A stretch of 64,000 bases of DNA from Planctobacterium marinum (GCF_036322805.1 NZ_AP027272.1:3782001-3846000), one strand, 5' to 3'; counted from the stretch's first letter, positions 23,025 to 33,020 are shown. Program-made: numbers and translations. Notes: a model not told the origin generated them from the letters alone.

Positions 23025-25145
23025 TTAACTTACTGCGCCTAATATTGTCTGGAACAGGCTCTGTGCCGTAGTTAAGACTCGCGCTGACGCGGCATAAGCT
23101 TGCTGAAAACGAATAAGGTCTGACGCCTCCTCGTCCAAGTTTACACCAGAAACGGAATCCACCCACTCTTTTGATTGTCTCTCCATTGCAACGGCCGCAT
23201 CGTACTCCACTTGAGCGCTGGCAGTTTTGGAGCCAACTTCAGTAACTATTCCTGCGTAAGCTTCATGGAAAGTAATTTGGGTACTATTTCCATCATTGCC
23301 CCGCAACATCAGATCTTCTTCTTGCAGACCAGCCAACTTCACACCATTACTATTGTCATTAAAACCATCTGTATTATAGGCAATGGTGAAAGTATCCCCC
23401 GCTTGAGGAATACCTTCAATACTCAAGTCATATCCGGGATAATCATCTTGTCCCGTGAACCCGGCATCCCATGGAACAGCTGCAGCTTGCGTCAAAAGGT
23501 TTTCCAGCGAGCTGGCGCCATTTACCGTTGCTAATACTGCCCCCGCTGAATCTCGCACTTCGAAACTATCTGCTGCGGTAAAGACGATAGTAGTGGGTGC
23601 ACCATCTCCGCCTGTGTGAGGTGACGCACCCGGACCTTGAATGCCACCCGCGCCATCAAAAGCGGAGCCTTCGGTCCCGGCGCTCACTTCAGTATTGGTT
23701 ACAGAAATAGATGAAACAGAAGCAGTCCCCAAATTGTTGAGATTTGATTCAACCCGAACAGGCGAGGCTAATGCCAAATCTTCGGGGCGATTTGTTGCCA
23801 TCGCGATAGCACTTGCGGCTTCCTTGGCAGGTTGGATCAGAAATTGATCATCGTCAGCATAAGCTGTACCGTCAGGGAACTGGATTTCAATATCACCTCC
23901 AATATCACCGGCAGGTATCGTAATGAAACCACCACCTGAAATATCCACACCGGTTAGTGATTGTCTGATAGCCGCGCCTGAACTATCTGTAACCGGGCTA
24001 CCATCTGGGTTGAGCAACGCAATATCAAAGTCTATTGAGGTTGTACCGCCCCCGCCAGTAATCGTAATCTGATAATCTGCTGAAGTAATCTCAGCTCCCC
24101 CGCCATCGGGAACACGGGCGTTCACAGCTCCCGTCCCGGTATTGTCTTCATATGTAAGCGCACCGAACTCGGGAGTTGTAAATAAGCTGGTTCCCAACTG
24201 ATTGTCCAGATCCATTCCCAGTTTGTTCTGTTCGTTCATGGCGTCGGTAATGGCTAAAGCAATTTGCCCCAATTCTCTGATATTAGGCTCCAGAATTTCG
24301 TCTCGATAGCGAATAAGCCCCCCGAGTTCCCCGCCTAAGTCTTCGTCGCTCAGGGGAATACTGACATTGGTATTATCGGATGCCACCAGCACCAGATCTT
24401 TGTATGTGGGATCTGGATTACCATTGTCACTGAAGACATTAAATGAACCATCTTCCAATACCAGTGCTTGACCGGAACCCATAAACACTAATGTAGAACC
24501 ATCAGTGCGCGGTTGAGTGGTGATTTCAGCTAACTCAGATAGAGCTAAAATCGCCTGGTCTCTTTGATTTTTTACTGATTCGGAACCCGATGTTTGTGGC
24601 GCGAACTGCGTAGATTTGATCTGCGCGTTTAAATCTGCGATTTGCTGAATGAGATCATTGGCTTGTTCCAGTTTGTCGTCCAGCTCTTCATTTACGACTT
24701 CCACGCTGGTTTCCAGATACCCGTCAATATTATTAAAGCGCTTTATCATGGCTTCAGCTTCGGAGATGACAATTTCTCGAGAAGCCACATTATTCGGATC
24801 ATCCGTTGCAGTTTGCAAGGCAGCAAAATAACGACTCATGCCTTCTGCAGCGCTAATTGCCTCACTAGCAAATATATTGTCTAACTGATTCAACTTCTGA
24901 AGGTACTGGTTTGCTTCGCCAAGAGAAGATGTATCGCGCACGTGTTGCTCCTGCGCAAAGCGATCCACAACGCGCTCGACATTACCTAGCAACACTCCAC
25001 CAACGTCCTGCTCTTGCAGTATGCCTTTTTGTCGCACATAGCCTTCGGTATTAACGTTGGCAATGTTATTGGCCGTAGTGTTTAATAAACCCTGCTGGGC
25101 GTTTAAGCCAGAGGAAGCTATGGTAAAAATATCCGTCTGGATCAT
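23025..25145 (-). CDS. flgK: FlgK, hook-filament junction protein
   Basis: A 706-residue HAP1, clearly longer than the 547 of Escherichia coli, with the excess in the variable middle (about 330-600; Gly/Asp-rich). The N-terminus has IASSGLNAQQGLLNTTANNI and the C-terminus VNLDEEASDLIRFQQAYAAS with the final VLTTAQSLFQTIL. It overlaps flgJ by four bases. Confidence 0.95.
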   Translation of the reverse strand: MIQTDIFTIASSGLNAQQGLLNTTANNIANVNTEGYVRQKGILQEQDVGGVLLGNVERVVDRFAQEQHVRDTSSLGEANQYLQKLNQLDNIFASEAISAAEGMSRYFAALQTATDDPNNVASREIVISEAEAMIKRFNNIDGYLETSVEVVNEELDDKLEQANDLIQQIADLNAQIKSTQFAPQTSGSESVKNQRDQAILALSELAEITTQPRTDGSTLVFMGSGQALVLEDGSFNVFSDNGNPDPTYKDLVLVASDNTNVSIPLSDEDLGGELGGLIRYRDEILEPNIRELGQIALAITDAMNEQNKLGMDLDNQLGTSLFTTPEFGALTYEDNTGTGAVNARVPDGGGAEITSADYQITITGGGGTTSIDFDIALLNPDGSPVTDSSGAAIRQSLTGVDISGGGFITIPAGDIGGDIEIQFPDGTAYADDDQFLIQPAKEAASAIAMATNRPEDLALASPVRVESNLNNLGTASVSSISVTNTEVSAGTEGSAFDGAGGIQGPGASPHTGGDGAPTTIVFTAADSFEVRDSAGAVLATVNGASSLENLLTQAAAVPWDAGFTGQDDYPGYDLSIEGIPQAGDTFTIAYNTDGFNDNSNGVKLAGLQEEDLMLRGNDGNSTQITFHEAYAGIVTEVGSKTASAQVEYDAAVAMERQSKEWVDSVSGVNLDEEASDLIRFQQAYAASARVLTTAQSLFQTILGAVS

Positions 25146-26125
25146 AACGCTGACCTCATGGTATTAAGCTTGTTACTCTCAGCGCTCAAGCGTTCACTGT
25201 TGTATACTGACATAACTTTATCGGCATAGGCTGGATCAGTTGCATAGCCAGACTTCTGTAACTCGTTGAAATAAGTTGCAGGGTCATCAGTTCGTTGCAG
25301 AGCCTGTTGGTAGCGAGGGCTGGCTTGCAGAAAGTTAACGTAATCATTCATTGACTCTTCGAAGGATCCATAGGCCCTGAAAGGCGCTTTGGTTTTTTGA
25401 GCAGTGCCTCCTTCAAACTCTAAAGTATCAATGTAGTTTTTTTCACCTTGCCAACCGCGACTGGCTTTAACGCCAAAGAGATTATGTGAGTTTTGACCAT
25501 CACCAGAATGGATTAGATATTGTCCCCACCCCGTTTCTACAGCGGCCTGAGCCACCATCGCTTTGGGATCCAGTCCAATCTTTTCAGCCGCTTGCTGCGC
25601 AATCGGTAACAGATTTCGCACAAACTCTTCTGGTGATTCGAATCCGGGTTTTTTCTGCGGTCCTTGTAATAATTCTGCGGAAGATTCCGCTAAACCGCGA
25701 TTCTGAGCCATGCTCACTTTAGCCCGACTAAAATCATTTATTGTCGAGAGGTTGCCGTCGTTGCGCAGAAGATTTGCCGGCATCACATTACTGCGCTGCG
25801 GATCCAGTTGTTGCACTATCACCTCAGCTAAACCAACACTGCCGGAAGCTGACATATTGGTGGCCAACTGTTGATCGTGCATATCGCGATAAAACTTCAC
25901 TTCTTGTGAATTAAAAGGGCTATTCTCATCGGCCAATACATCTTCTGCAGCACGCATAGATTTAAGCATCATTTGAACGAAAATCGCTTCGAAGTGTTTG
26001 GCCGTTTCCTCCAGTGCTTGTTTATCATTTTTCTGGGCCCCTTGGCGCAACGCATCTAAGCTCTGTACATCATAAGCATTGCGCGCTTGCTGCATCTGGG
26101 TTTGAACGTGATTCATGGAGTCCAT
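25142..26125 (-). CDS. flgJ: FlgJ, rod cap with peptidoglycan hydrolase domain
   Basis: A 327-residue two-domain FlgJ. The N-terminal rod-capping domain has AKHFEAIFVQMMLKSMR (about 42-58). The C-terminal glucosaminidase-type muramidase has PKAMVAQAAVETGWGQYL (about 187-204, catalytic Glu in the ETGWG motif) and NLFGVKASRGWQG. It digests peptidoglycan for rod passage. It lies between flgI and flgK in the flgF-L operon. Confidence 0.94.
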   Translation of the reverse strand: MDSMNHVQTQMQQARNAYDVQSLDALRQGAQKNDKQALEETAKHFEAIFVQMMLKSMRAAEDVLADENSPFNSQEVKFYRDMHDQQLATNMSASGSVGLAEVIVQQLDPQRSNVMPANLLRNDGNLSTINDFSRAKVSMAQNRGLAESSAELLQGPQKKPGFESPEEFVRNLLPIAQQAAEKIGLDPKAMVAQAAVETGWGQYLIHSGDGQNSHNLFGVKASRGWQGEKNYIDTLEFEGGTAQKTKAPFRAYGSFEESMNDYVNFLQASPRYQQALQRTDDPATYFNELQKSGYATDPAYADKVMSVYNSERLSAESNKLNTMRSAL

Positions 26126-26134
26126 ACTTCAGCC

Positions 26135-27247
26135 CTAAATAATAACCAGTTCACCCTGGAGAGCGCCGGCTTCACGCAGAGCTTCCAAAATGGCCATTAG
26201 ATCACCCGGAGCCGCCCCAACTTCATTTACAGCACGAACCAGGTTATCCAAGCTAACACCGGGGTCAAATTTAAACATACGGGTATCGTCCAGGTTAACG
26301 TCAACGATTGACTGTTGCGTAACCGTGGTATCACCTTCGGCAAATTGATTAGGTTGCGACACAGTCTGCGTTTCAGCAATAGTTACCGTCAGACCACCGT
26401 GGGTAATAGCAGCAGGTTTTAAGCGCACATCTTCTCCTATCACGATTGTGCCGGTACGACTATTAATCACTATGCGTGCTGGTGCATCCGCGGGCTCAAA
26501 TTCAAAGTTTTCAATAGTTGCTAAAAAACCTACGCGGGCCCCTACGTCTCTTGGAGCAGATACCCGCACTGAAGCTGCATCTATGGGGGTGGCGATAACG
26601 TAACCTTTATCTGGATCTGCACCCAAGCGCGCATTAATGGTATCCGCCAAGGTCTTAGCTGTAGAAAAATCAGGATAATTAAGATTGAGTGTTAAATAAT
26701 CTCCATTCATAAGACCGCTAGGTACAGAACGTTCCACTACGGCACCATTTGGAATGCGTCCAACTGTCGGTGTATTGGAGATAATACGAGAACCATCGGC
26801 GCCTTCAGCACCAAAACCGCTGACTACTAAACTGCCTTGTGCTACAGCGTATACTTTGCCATCCATCCCTTTGAGGAAGGTTTGCATAAGTGTACCGCCG
26901 CGTAAACTTTCAGACTCACCAATGGAAGAAACGGTGATGTCAATCTTTTGACCTGGCTTGGCAAAAGCCGGTAAATCAGCGTGCACCGCAACAGCGGCAA
27001 CATTGGAAATTTTTGGACTAACGTTGCTGGCAAGAGCAATCCCAAAATTGGATAACATTGCTCGGAAACTCTGCTCTGTAAAGGGGCTTTGCTCTCCAGT
27101 ACCTGGTAAACCCACCACCAGACCATAACCAATAAGCTGATTGCTTCTGACTCCAGAGATTGATACAGCATCTTTTATTTTTTGCGCGTAGGTAACACTA
27201 CTCATCAGCATTACCGTTAATACAAAAAACATTTTCAATAAATTCAT
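26135..27247 (-). CDS. flgI: FlgI, P-ring protein
   Basis: A 370-residue periplasmic P-ring subunit. A signal peptide ([21 protein letters not shown]) is followed by [20 protein letters not shown] and GLPGTGEQS. The C-terminus has [20 protein letters not shown] and ends [11 protein letters not shown] start at ATG 27247, with GAGGAG upstream; in-frame codons further upstream would spoil the signal peptide. Confidence 0.95.
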   Translation of the reverse strand: MNLLKMFFVLTVMLMSSVTYAQKIKDAVSISGVRSNQLIGYGLVVGLPGTGEQSPFTEQSFRAMLSNFGIALASNVSPKISNVAAVAVHADLPAFAKPGQKIDITVSSIGESESLRGGTLMQTFLKGMDGKVYAVAQGSLVVSGFGAEGADGSRIISNTPTVGRIPNGAVVERSVPSGLMNGDYLTLNLNYPDFSTAKTLADTINARLGADPDKGYVIATPIDAASVRVSAPRDVGARVGFLATIENFEFEPADAPARIVINSRTGTIVIGEDVRLKPAAITHGGLTVTIAETQTVSQPNQFAEGDTTVTQQSIVDVNLDDTRMFKFDPGVSLDNLVRAVNEVGAAPGDLMAILEALREAGALQGELVII

Positions 27248-27283
27248 GATGCTGCTCCTCACTTGCCTCAATACGTCAAAAAA

Positions 27284-27979
27284 TTAAAAGGGCCACCAGG
27301 TTGATGCAAAGAACTTGCCAAGCCAACCTTGTTGTTGCACTTCAGAGAAGCTACCTGTACCACTGTACTGAATACGGGCATTGGCTATTTTAGAGGAAAG
27401 TACTTCATTAGCCGGATTAATATCAGCGGGGCGAACAATACCGGTTAGACGAATGTACTCATCGCCATTGTTCAACGTTAACCATTTTTCGCCGCGAATA
27501 ATCAGGTTGTTGTTTGGCATTACCTGTACAACCGTAACGGAGATATTACCCGTCAGGTTGTTACTCTGATTAGCAGAGGCATCCCCTTCGAAATCATTAC
27601 CTGCTCCAAGATCTAATTGAAAATCACCGCCAAAACCCAAGTTAAGGTTCCGACCACCGGGGCCCACAATAGGATCAAAATCTATTTGGCTATCCCGTTC
27701 CATACTAGTGCTGGCGGATTTCGTTGCGGATGTATTTTCACGTAAAATTACGGTAATGATATCCCCGATTCTGCGTCCTTTAGCATCCGAATAAAGACTA
27801 TTGGCATGCATGGCATTGAAAATTGAACCATCATTAGATACTTGCTCAACGGGCATTTCCGGTACCACAGGTGCAAAAAATGGATCATTCGGACGAGGAT
27901 CCACCTTAACTGTTGACTGACATGCAGTTAGCAGTAATAGAGAAGAAACAACTGAGAATTTTACGATTAGCTTGTTCAT
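27284..27979 (-). CDS. flgH: FlgH, L-ring lipoprotein
   Basis: A 231-residue lipoprotein with lipobox LLTAC (Cys19). It has the family motifs SLYSDAKGRRIGDIITVILRE and NNNLIIRGEKWLTLN, and ends FFASTWWPF. It forms the outer-membrane L ring. It lies 12 bases after flgG and 36 before flgI. Confidence 0.95.
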   Translation of the reverse strand: MNKLIVKFSVVSSLLLLTACQSTVKVDPRPNDPFFAPVVPEMPVEQVSNDGSIFNAMHANSLYSDAKGRRIGDIITVILRENTSATKSASTSMERDSQIDFDPIVGPGGRNLNLGFGGDFQLDLGAGNDFEGDASANQSNNLTGNISVTVVQVMPNNNLIIRGEKWLTLNNGDEYIRLTGIVRPADINPANEVLSSKIANARIQYSGTGSFSEVQQQGWLGKFFASTWWPF

Positions 27980-27991
27980 ACTACACCATCA

Positions 27992-28780
27992 TTAAAGTTG
28001 TTGGATTACCTGGCCAAGCATCTGATCCACCGCAGAAATAACCTTGGAATTCATTTCATATAAACGTTGGCTTTCAATCAGGTTTACCAGCTCTTCTGTG
28101 ACATTTACATTTGAGGTTTCAAGCGAGCCTTGTTGAATCGTACCCAAACCATCTAGCCCAGGCACTCCTTGTATGGGTGCACCACTGGCAGCAGTTTCCA
28201 CATACAAGTTCTGACCAATTGGCTGCAAACCGGTTGCATTGACAAAATCCGAAATATTAAGCTGTCCGATAATGGTTGGGGCCGCCTGACCTCGCACCTG
28301 AACGGAAACCTCACCGTCTTGTGAAATCGTAATCTGCTGCGCATCTTCAGGGACGGTAATAGCCGGTTGTAACTGAAAGCCCGCTCCCGGGGTTACGATT
28401 TGTCCGGTATCATCCAAGGTAAACTGGCCATTTCGGGTATAAGCGATAGAGCCATCTGGTTGCAATATCTCGAAAAAGCCACGGCCCTGAATTGACATAT
28501 CAAGGGAGTTTTCAGTGGTTAACATATTACCCTGAGTATGAGCCTTTTGCGTTGCCACCACTTTACTACCCGCGCCCACCATCAAACCCGAAGGTAACTC
28601 GGTATCTGCAGATGAACGACCGCCGGGTTGGTTGATATTCTGGTATAGCAGATCTTCAAATATCGCCCGATCTTTTTTAAATCCAACCGTGCTGGCGTTA
28701 GCCAGATTATTAGAAATAACAGACACATCGGTTTGTGCTGCATCGAGTCCTGTTTTACTAATCCATAATGCCGGGTGCAT
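27992..28780 (-). CDS. flgG: FlgG, distal rod protein
   Basis: A 262-residue FlgG, the usual length. I start at the ATG at 28778-28780 (MHPALWISKTGLDAAQTD), with GAGGTGG upstream. The SNNLANASTVGFKKDRA block and the C-terminal SNVNVTEELVNLIESQRLYE are family signatures of the rod/hook axial proteins. Confidence 0.95.
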   Translation of the reverse strand: MHPALWISKTGLDAAQTDVSVISNNLANASTVGFKKDRAIFEDLLYQNINQPGGRSSADTELPSGLMVGAGSKVVATQKAHTQGNMLTTENSLDMSIQGRGFFEILQPDGSIAYTRNGQFTLDDTGQIVTPGAGFQLQPAITVPEDAQQITISQDGEVSVQVRGQAAPTIIGQLNISDFVNATGLQPIGQNLYVETAASGAPIQGVPGLDGLGTIQQGSLETSNVNVTEELVNLIESQRLYEMNSKVISAVDQMLGQVIQQL

Positions 28781-28843
28781 AAGCCACCTCCTCATTGCCA
28801 GGAAACAAAAGCGTTTCCGTGATTAATTGCTTTAACTTATTCA

Positions 28844-29587
28844 TTACATGATCATCAACAGACGGGTACCACGTTGATCAATTTCTTCCGCCTTTTTCAT
28901 AAACTTGACCTGCATTTCGTAATGACGCTGTGCCTGGATAATGCCCATCATTTCTTCGATAGGATTAACATTACTGGCTTCCAAAAATCCGGTGCGAATA
29001 CCTACAGTCAAATCCTGGTCAGCTTGCTCACCATCAGGTAATCGAAATAAGCCATCCTGACTGCGTTGCAGGTTTTCAAGATCGGGTTTAACCAATTTGA
29101 TTCTGCCAACAGGCTCAAGCACATTGGCGGGTGCGCCTTGGGGTCTGACAGAGATAGTGCCATCCTGAGCAACGCTTACATTCGACAGTGGGATGGGCAA
29201 GAAAATTGGACCAGCCTCACCAACAATTTGATTACCACGGGTATCCAGCAATTCACCATTGGTACCCATCTGTAAACTACCGTTACGGGAATAGGCTTCA
29301 CCACCATTTTTGTCCACAACGGCAAACCAACCATCGCCCTCAACTGCGATATCCAGGTCACGATTCGTTTGCACCATCGCGCCCGCGTCGTAGCGGTTAG
29401 CAGGACTTTCTGTCATGGCAAATACACGTGTCGGCAAACCATCGCCGAAAGCCGGCATAGCTCGGGCTTGCGCCATCATCGCTTTGAAACCTGTAGTTTG
29501 AGCATTTGCCAGGTTATTGGCCCGGACCGCACTAGCTAACAGGTCCTGTGAGGCACCTGAAGCGGCAATATAAAGCATTTTATCCAT
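28844..29587 (-). CDS. flgF: FlgF, proximal rod protein
   Basis: A 247-residue axial rod protein. N-terminal MDKMLYIAASGASQDLLAS, then RANNLANAQTTGFKAMMAQ, and C-terminal SNVNPIEEMMGIIQAQRHYE. It is the first gene after a terminator and sigma-54 promoter, so it opens a second transcription unit (flgF-G-H-I-J-K-L). Confidence 0.94.
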   Translation of the reverse strand: MDKMLYIAASGASQDLLASAVRANNLANAQTTGFKAMMAQARAMPAFGDGLPTRVFAMTESPANRYDAGAMVQTNRDLDIAVEGDGWFAVVDKNGGEAYSRNGSLQMGTNGELLDTRGNQIVGEAGPIFLPIPLSNVSVAQDGTISVRPQGAPANVLEPVGRIKLVKPDLENLQRSQDGLFRLPDGEQADQDLTVGIRTGFLEASNVNPIEEMMGIIQAQRHYEMQVKFMKKAEEIDQRGTRLLMIM

Positions 29588-29626
29588 GACAATTATTTGA
29601 CCTGTTATTGAGTTAACAACATTAAA

Positions 29627-29641
29627 GCAGGATTCGTGCCA
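29627..29641 (-). promoter_or_regulatory. Sigma-54 promoter of flgF
   Basis: Minus strand TGGCAC (29636-29641), five bases, CTGC (29627-29630) followed by TTT. Spacing is exact for RpoN. It lies about 40 bases before the flgF ATG and directly downstream of the flgE terminator. Confidence 0.85.
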
Positions 29642-29685
29642 ATGATAATTTCAGAGGGATACAGAATGGAATGAGAAGCAAAGAC

Positions 29686-29710
29686 AAAAAGGGCCACGTG
29701 ATGTGGCCCT
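29686..29710 (-). terminator. Intrinsic terminator after flgE
   Basis: Minus-strand hairpin AGGGCCAC-(5)-GTGGCCCT followed by five T, just after the flgE stop. It divides the rod/hook genes into flgBCDE and flgFGHIJKL and could favour hook-protein mRNA abundance. Confidence 0.9.
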
Positions 29711-29728
29711 CTGTAAGTTAGGTTAGTG

Positions 29729-31183
29729 TTATCGGATACCCAAGATTGTCTGATTCAGGGCGTTGTTGATTTCCAATGCTCTGGAGTTGGCCTGGAAGTT
29801 TCGCTGCGCGATGATCATATCAATCAGCTCAGTTGTGAGGTTTACATTGGATTGTTCCAAGGCTGAGGAGTTGATATCACCAAAGGTCCCTGTAGTGGCC
29901 TCACCCGCTAGCGCTTCACCGGACAAAATACTCTCTTTCCAGGAGGCATTACCATTTTGGGTTAAACCCTGTTCGTTAGAAAAGCGCGCCAAAGCAATAC
30001 GACTAATTGGCTCTGATGTACCGTTGGAGAAGGTGGCTCTAACCAGACCGTCCGGGCCAATATCGATACCTGTTAAACGGCCAACAGGCAAACCATCCTG
30101 CTCCAGTGAGGTCACTTCAAAAGAGGACGCAAACTGCGTGGGCTCGTTATCACCAATACCGTTGGTGTCAAGGTTAAAATTAATAGCAAGAGTCTGGTTA
30201 GTGTCAGCTCCTGAAGTCAATCCAGATAGCGGTACCGTAGTGGGTAATAAGATATCACCTGCGGTTCCAGTCGGCAGTGAAGAGCCATCAGCGGCTTGGA
30301 CTGCCGTAAAATCACCACTCGAGTCGAATACTAGCCTGGTTGCCCAAACGCCTGTAGTTCCCGTCGCTCCGCCTGGGCCAGTTAACGTCTGTCCAAAGCC
30401 CACATAATTTTGGTCAACTCCCCCTACCGGACCATCATTGGGAATGGTGGGATCCGCAGGCACTGTGCCATCCGGGTTGGTGTAATCGTAAAACTCACCG
30501 TCGACTGAAGTTACAACTAACCACTCATTGCTAGTCGCGTTAGCATCTTTAATAAAATAAAAAGTTTGAATGTGTGATTCGCCCAAGGAGTCATACACCG
30601 TAATCGACGTGGAGGCATTATAAGTTGTGGTGTCATTAGGATTAAAGTCATCTGGATCTAGTGCTGGATCTCCAGCCGGTAAATTCATTCGTAAATCTAC
30701 TTCCGATGTCGGTGAAGGGTTCCCGGAGGAGTCTGGAATCTGCACTGGTTCAGCTGTACTTAGCGCGATGGATGATGACGTACCATCACTATTTACCGGG
30801 AAACCCAGCAGGTTGTCGCCCTGGGAGTTTACCACAAAGTTATCTTCATTCAACTTAAACTGACCAGCTCGGGTATAAGTAAAATCCTGCGAAGAGATAT
30901 CCGGAACGGTTACAAAAAAGCCGTTACCGGTAATGGCCAAATCCAGCGCAGTATTAGTGAACTGCAAGCTCCCTTGGCTAAACTGCTGCGCCACTTCCTG
31001 GGTGACCACACCGTCACCGACTTTGGTTCGGCCACCACCGAGTAAGGACGATGCAAAGACATCGCCAAATTCGGCGCGTGATTCTTTGAATCCCACGGTG
31101 TTAACATTGGCAATGTTGTTTGCCGTGGTATCCAGGTCTTTTTGAGCGGCAGCGACACCACTCAGGGCTATATTAAATGACAT
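29729..31183 (-). CDS. flgE: FlgE, hook protein
   Basis: A 484-residue hook subunit. N-terminal MSFNIALSGVAAAQKDLDTT and NIANVNTVGFKESRAEFGD; C-terminal QSNVNLTTELIDMIIAQRNF. The central domain is acidic and variable, including YDSLGESHIQTFYF, and makes the protein longer than the 402 of E. coli. It is the last gene of the flgBCDE unit. Confidence 0.95.
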   Translation of the reverse strand: MSFNIALSGVAAAQKDLDTTANNIANVNTVGFKESRAEFGDVFASSLLGGGRTKVGDGVVTQEVAQQFSQGSLQFTNTALDLAITGNGFFVTVPDISSQDFTYTRAGQFKLNEDNFVVNSQGDNLLGFPVNSDGTSSSIALSTAEPVQIPDSSGNPSPTSEVDLRMNLPAGDPALDPDDFNPNDTTTYNASTSITVYDSLGESHIQTFYFIKDANATSNEWLVVTSVDGEFYDYTNPDGTVPADPTIPNDGPVGGVDQNYVGFGQTLTGPGGATGTTGVWATRLVFDSSGDFTAVQAADGSSLPTGTAGDILLPTTVPLSGLTSGADTNQTLAINFNLDTNGIGDNEPTQFASSFEVTSLEQDGLPVGRLTGIDIGPDGLVRATFSNGTSEPISRIALARFSNEQGLTQNGNASWKESILSGEALAGEATTGTFGDINSSALEQSNVNLTTELIDMIIAQRNFQANSRALEINNALNQTILGIR

Positions 31184-31201
31184 TGCTCGTTCTCCTGTTA
31201 A

Positions 31202-32128
31202 TTAGCCTACATTTATTATGTCTGTTAAGCGGATACTTTCATCACCCGCCAAATTTAATACCACGCCAGAATTACCAGCTCCCGCCAGGCTGACGCTTTC
31301 GACTCTGCGATTAATACCAAAGGGAATGGATTCTGTTTGTCCGTTGACTTCCCCTTCGATTTTGATGTTGTAAGAACCCGGGGGCAAAATGTTGCCAGCA
31401 TCGTCAGTTCCGTCCCAACCAAATTCAATATTTCCGGCTTGCTGGCTACCTACATTGATAGTACGCAGCACCTGGCCGATGTCATCTTCGATGATGATTT
31501 TCATGTCTTGCACATTTTGTGCAGCTACCGCAGTCCCGGTCACCTGGGCGTTTATCTGCACATTAAGCCCCGTATTGAGTCCATCAACAGTCCCGGTCGC
31601 TTCAACGCGGTATTTGCCCCGTGGCATATGATTTCCGTCGGCGTCGGTACCATCCCAACCAAAAGAGATAGCCCCGGCATCGTGATTACCACCGTCAATT
31701 TCCCGTACCACTTCGCCATATTCATTGAGGATCTGAATTTTCAGGTCTTCAACAGGTGCGTCAGCTATAATGGCACCACTGACGGCACCATCCTGCCACG
31801 TACTGCCGACACTGGATTGCGTTAACACTGTTTGTCCGATTAAACTCGTGGCCTGCAGAGCCTGGTTAGAGTTCATTGAAGAGGCAAATTCATCAAACTT
31901 GTCGTTTAGCTGCGACAAGCTGTCGGCCATGGTAAAGCTGGTCATCTGAGCTACCATCTGGTCGTTATCCACCGGCTTAGTGGGGTCCTGCATTGCTAAC
32001 TGTTCGGTGAGCAGGGAGAAGAAATCCTCCTGGGTCAGCTGAGAATTGGCGTTAGGATCAGCAATCGGCACCCCTTCTTCCTGCCAATACAGCTGATCGT
32101 TTAGTAATTTACTACCTATTGCGTCCAT
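31202..32128 (-). CDS. flgD: FlgD, hook cap with duplicated FlgD Ig-like domain
   Basis: A 308-residue hook scaffolding protein, against about 230 for typical FlgD. The N-terminus has LTQEDFFSLLTEQLAMQDPT (31-50) and MTSFTMADSLSQLN. The Ig-like domain occurs twice: FGWDGTDADGNHMPRGKYR (from 156) and FGWDGTDDAGNILPPGSY (from 236), 80 residues apart. Each is preceded by a similar strand (KIQILNEYGEVVREI; KIIIEDDIGQVLRTI). The duplication accounts for the extra length. It lies between flgC and flgE. Confidence 0.94.
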   Translation of the reverse strand: MDAIGSKLLNDQLYWQEEGVPIADPNANSQLTQEDFFSLLTEQLAMQDPTKPVDNDQMVAQMTSFTMADSLSQLNDKFDEFASSMNSNQALQATSLIGQTVLTQSSVGSTWQDGAVSGAIIADAPVEDLKIQILNEYGEVVREIDGGNHDAGAISFGWDGTDADGNHMPRGKYRVEATGTVDGLNTGLNVQINAQVTGTAVAAQNVQDMKIIIEDDIGQVLRTINVGSQQAGNIEFGWDGTDDAGNILPPGSYNIKIEGEVNGQTESIPFGINRRVESVSLAGAGNSGVVLNLAGDESIRLTDIINVG

Positions 32129-32137
32129 CTTATTCTC

Positions 32138-32563
32138 CTATCGACCCTGGCCTAGCATCATCACACGGCGGAAAATTCGCTTGGTGGTATCAGCCACCTG
32201 CACATTCGCCTCGTAGGCTTTTGAAGCCGAGAGCATATCTGCCATGGCTTCCACTACATTCACATTAGGCTTAAAGATGTAGCCATCTTCATTGGCCATG
32301 GGGTGATTGGGGGAATATTCCACCTGCAAGGGTTTTTGGCTTTCCACGACTCCCAACACATTAACCTTGGTGCCCAGCGGTGCCTGGGCATCCGTGGCAT
32401 TTTTCATTTCTGCGGCAAAAACTGCATGCCGCGCTTTATAGGTTTCACCGTAGGAAGAGCTAACACTGTTGGCATTGGCCACGTTACTGGCGGTGGTATT
32501 CAACCTTACGCCTTCGGCATGCATGCCCGACGACGCAATGTCCATTACATTAAACAAACTCAT
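32138..32563 (-). CDS. flgC: FlgC, proximal rod protein
   Basis: A 141-residue axial protein. N-terminal MSLFNVMDIASSGMHAEGVR and NTTASNVANANSVSSSYGE; C-terminal NVVEAMADMLSASKAYEANV. Its ATG shares one base with the flgB stop (TAATG), so the two are coupled. Confidence 0.95.
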   Translation of the reverse strand: MSLFNVMDIASSGMHAEGVRLNTTASNVANANSVSSSYGETYKARHAVFAAEMKNATDAQAPLGTKVNVLGVVESQKPLQVEYSPNHPMANEDGYIFKPNVNVVEAMADMLSASKAYEANVQVADTTKRIFRRVMMLGQGR

Positions 32564-32964
32564 TATTGCTGCCCTCCGGTCAGTGCCTTTTTCATGCCTT
32601 TAAATTTACCGTCTAAAAACTGAAGACTTGCCTGGTAACGCAATCCGTTATCCAGAAACGCATTCTTCTCCATTTGTGCTTCTACTGTGTTGCCATCACC
32701 GGTATCCGGTTGTGTTGGAACCCGAAATGTGACGAGTCGGTCGCTTTGCATTTGTCCTTCAATATGTCCGGTTGAGGTGCGATTGAGATGCATACGCTGT
32801 TCATAAGAGGCACTTTTCATCGCCTCCTGAAAATTGATGTCTCTTGCTTTATAACCGGGTGTATTTTGGTTTGCCAGGTTACCGGCAATAAGTTCCATTC
32901 GATCCTGCCTTACTGAGACAGCTCGATGATGCAAAGCGGTTAATTTGTCTAAACTGATAGCCAT
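32563..32964 (-). CDS. flgB: FlgB, proximal rod protein
   Basis: A 133-residue FlgB. I start at ATG 32964 because GGAGG lies six bases upstream; the GTG at 32976 is part of that region. It has LTALHHRAVSVRQDRMELIA and GNLANQNTPGYKARDINF. It is the first gene of the rod/hook operon, behind a sigma-54 promoter. Confidence 0.94.
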   Translation of the reverse strand: MAISLDKLTALHHRAVSVRQDRMELIAGNLANQNTPGYKARDINFQEAMKSASYEQRMHLNRTSTGHIEGQMQSDRLVTFRVPTQPDTGDGNTVEAQMEKNAFLDNGLRYQASLQFLDGKFKGMKKALTGGQQ

Positions 32965-33005
32965 ATTGGCCTCCACAGCGTCAAAAAACTTACAGTGGAA
33001 TCAAA

Positions 33006-33020
33006 GCAAGGCATGTGCCA
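33006..33020 (-). promoter_or_regulatory. Sigma-54 promoter of flgBCDE
   Basis: Minus strand TGGCAC (33015-33020), five bases, TTGC (33006-33009) followed by TTT. This is a perfect RpoN element 42 bases before the flgB ATG. Confidence 0.92.

Noticed and set aside
29763-30407. Long plus-strand open frame (214 codons) inside flgE
   Set aside because: It is the antisense shadow of flgE, a clear gene; composition is Ser/Pro/Val-rich shadow sequence with no motif.
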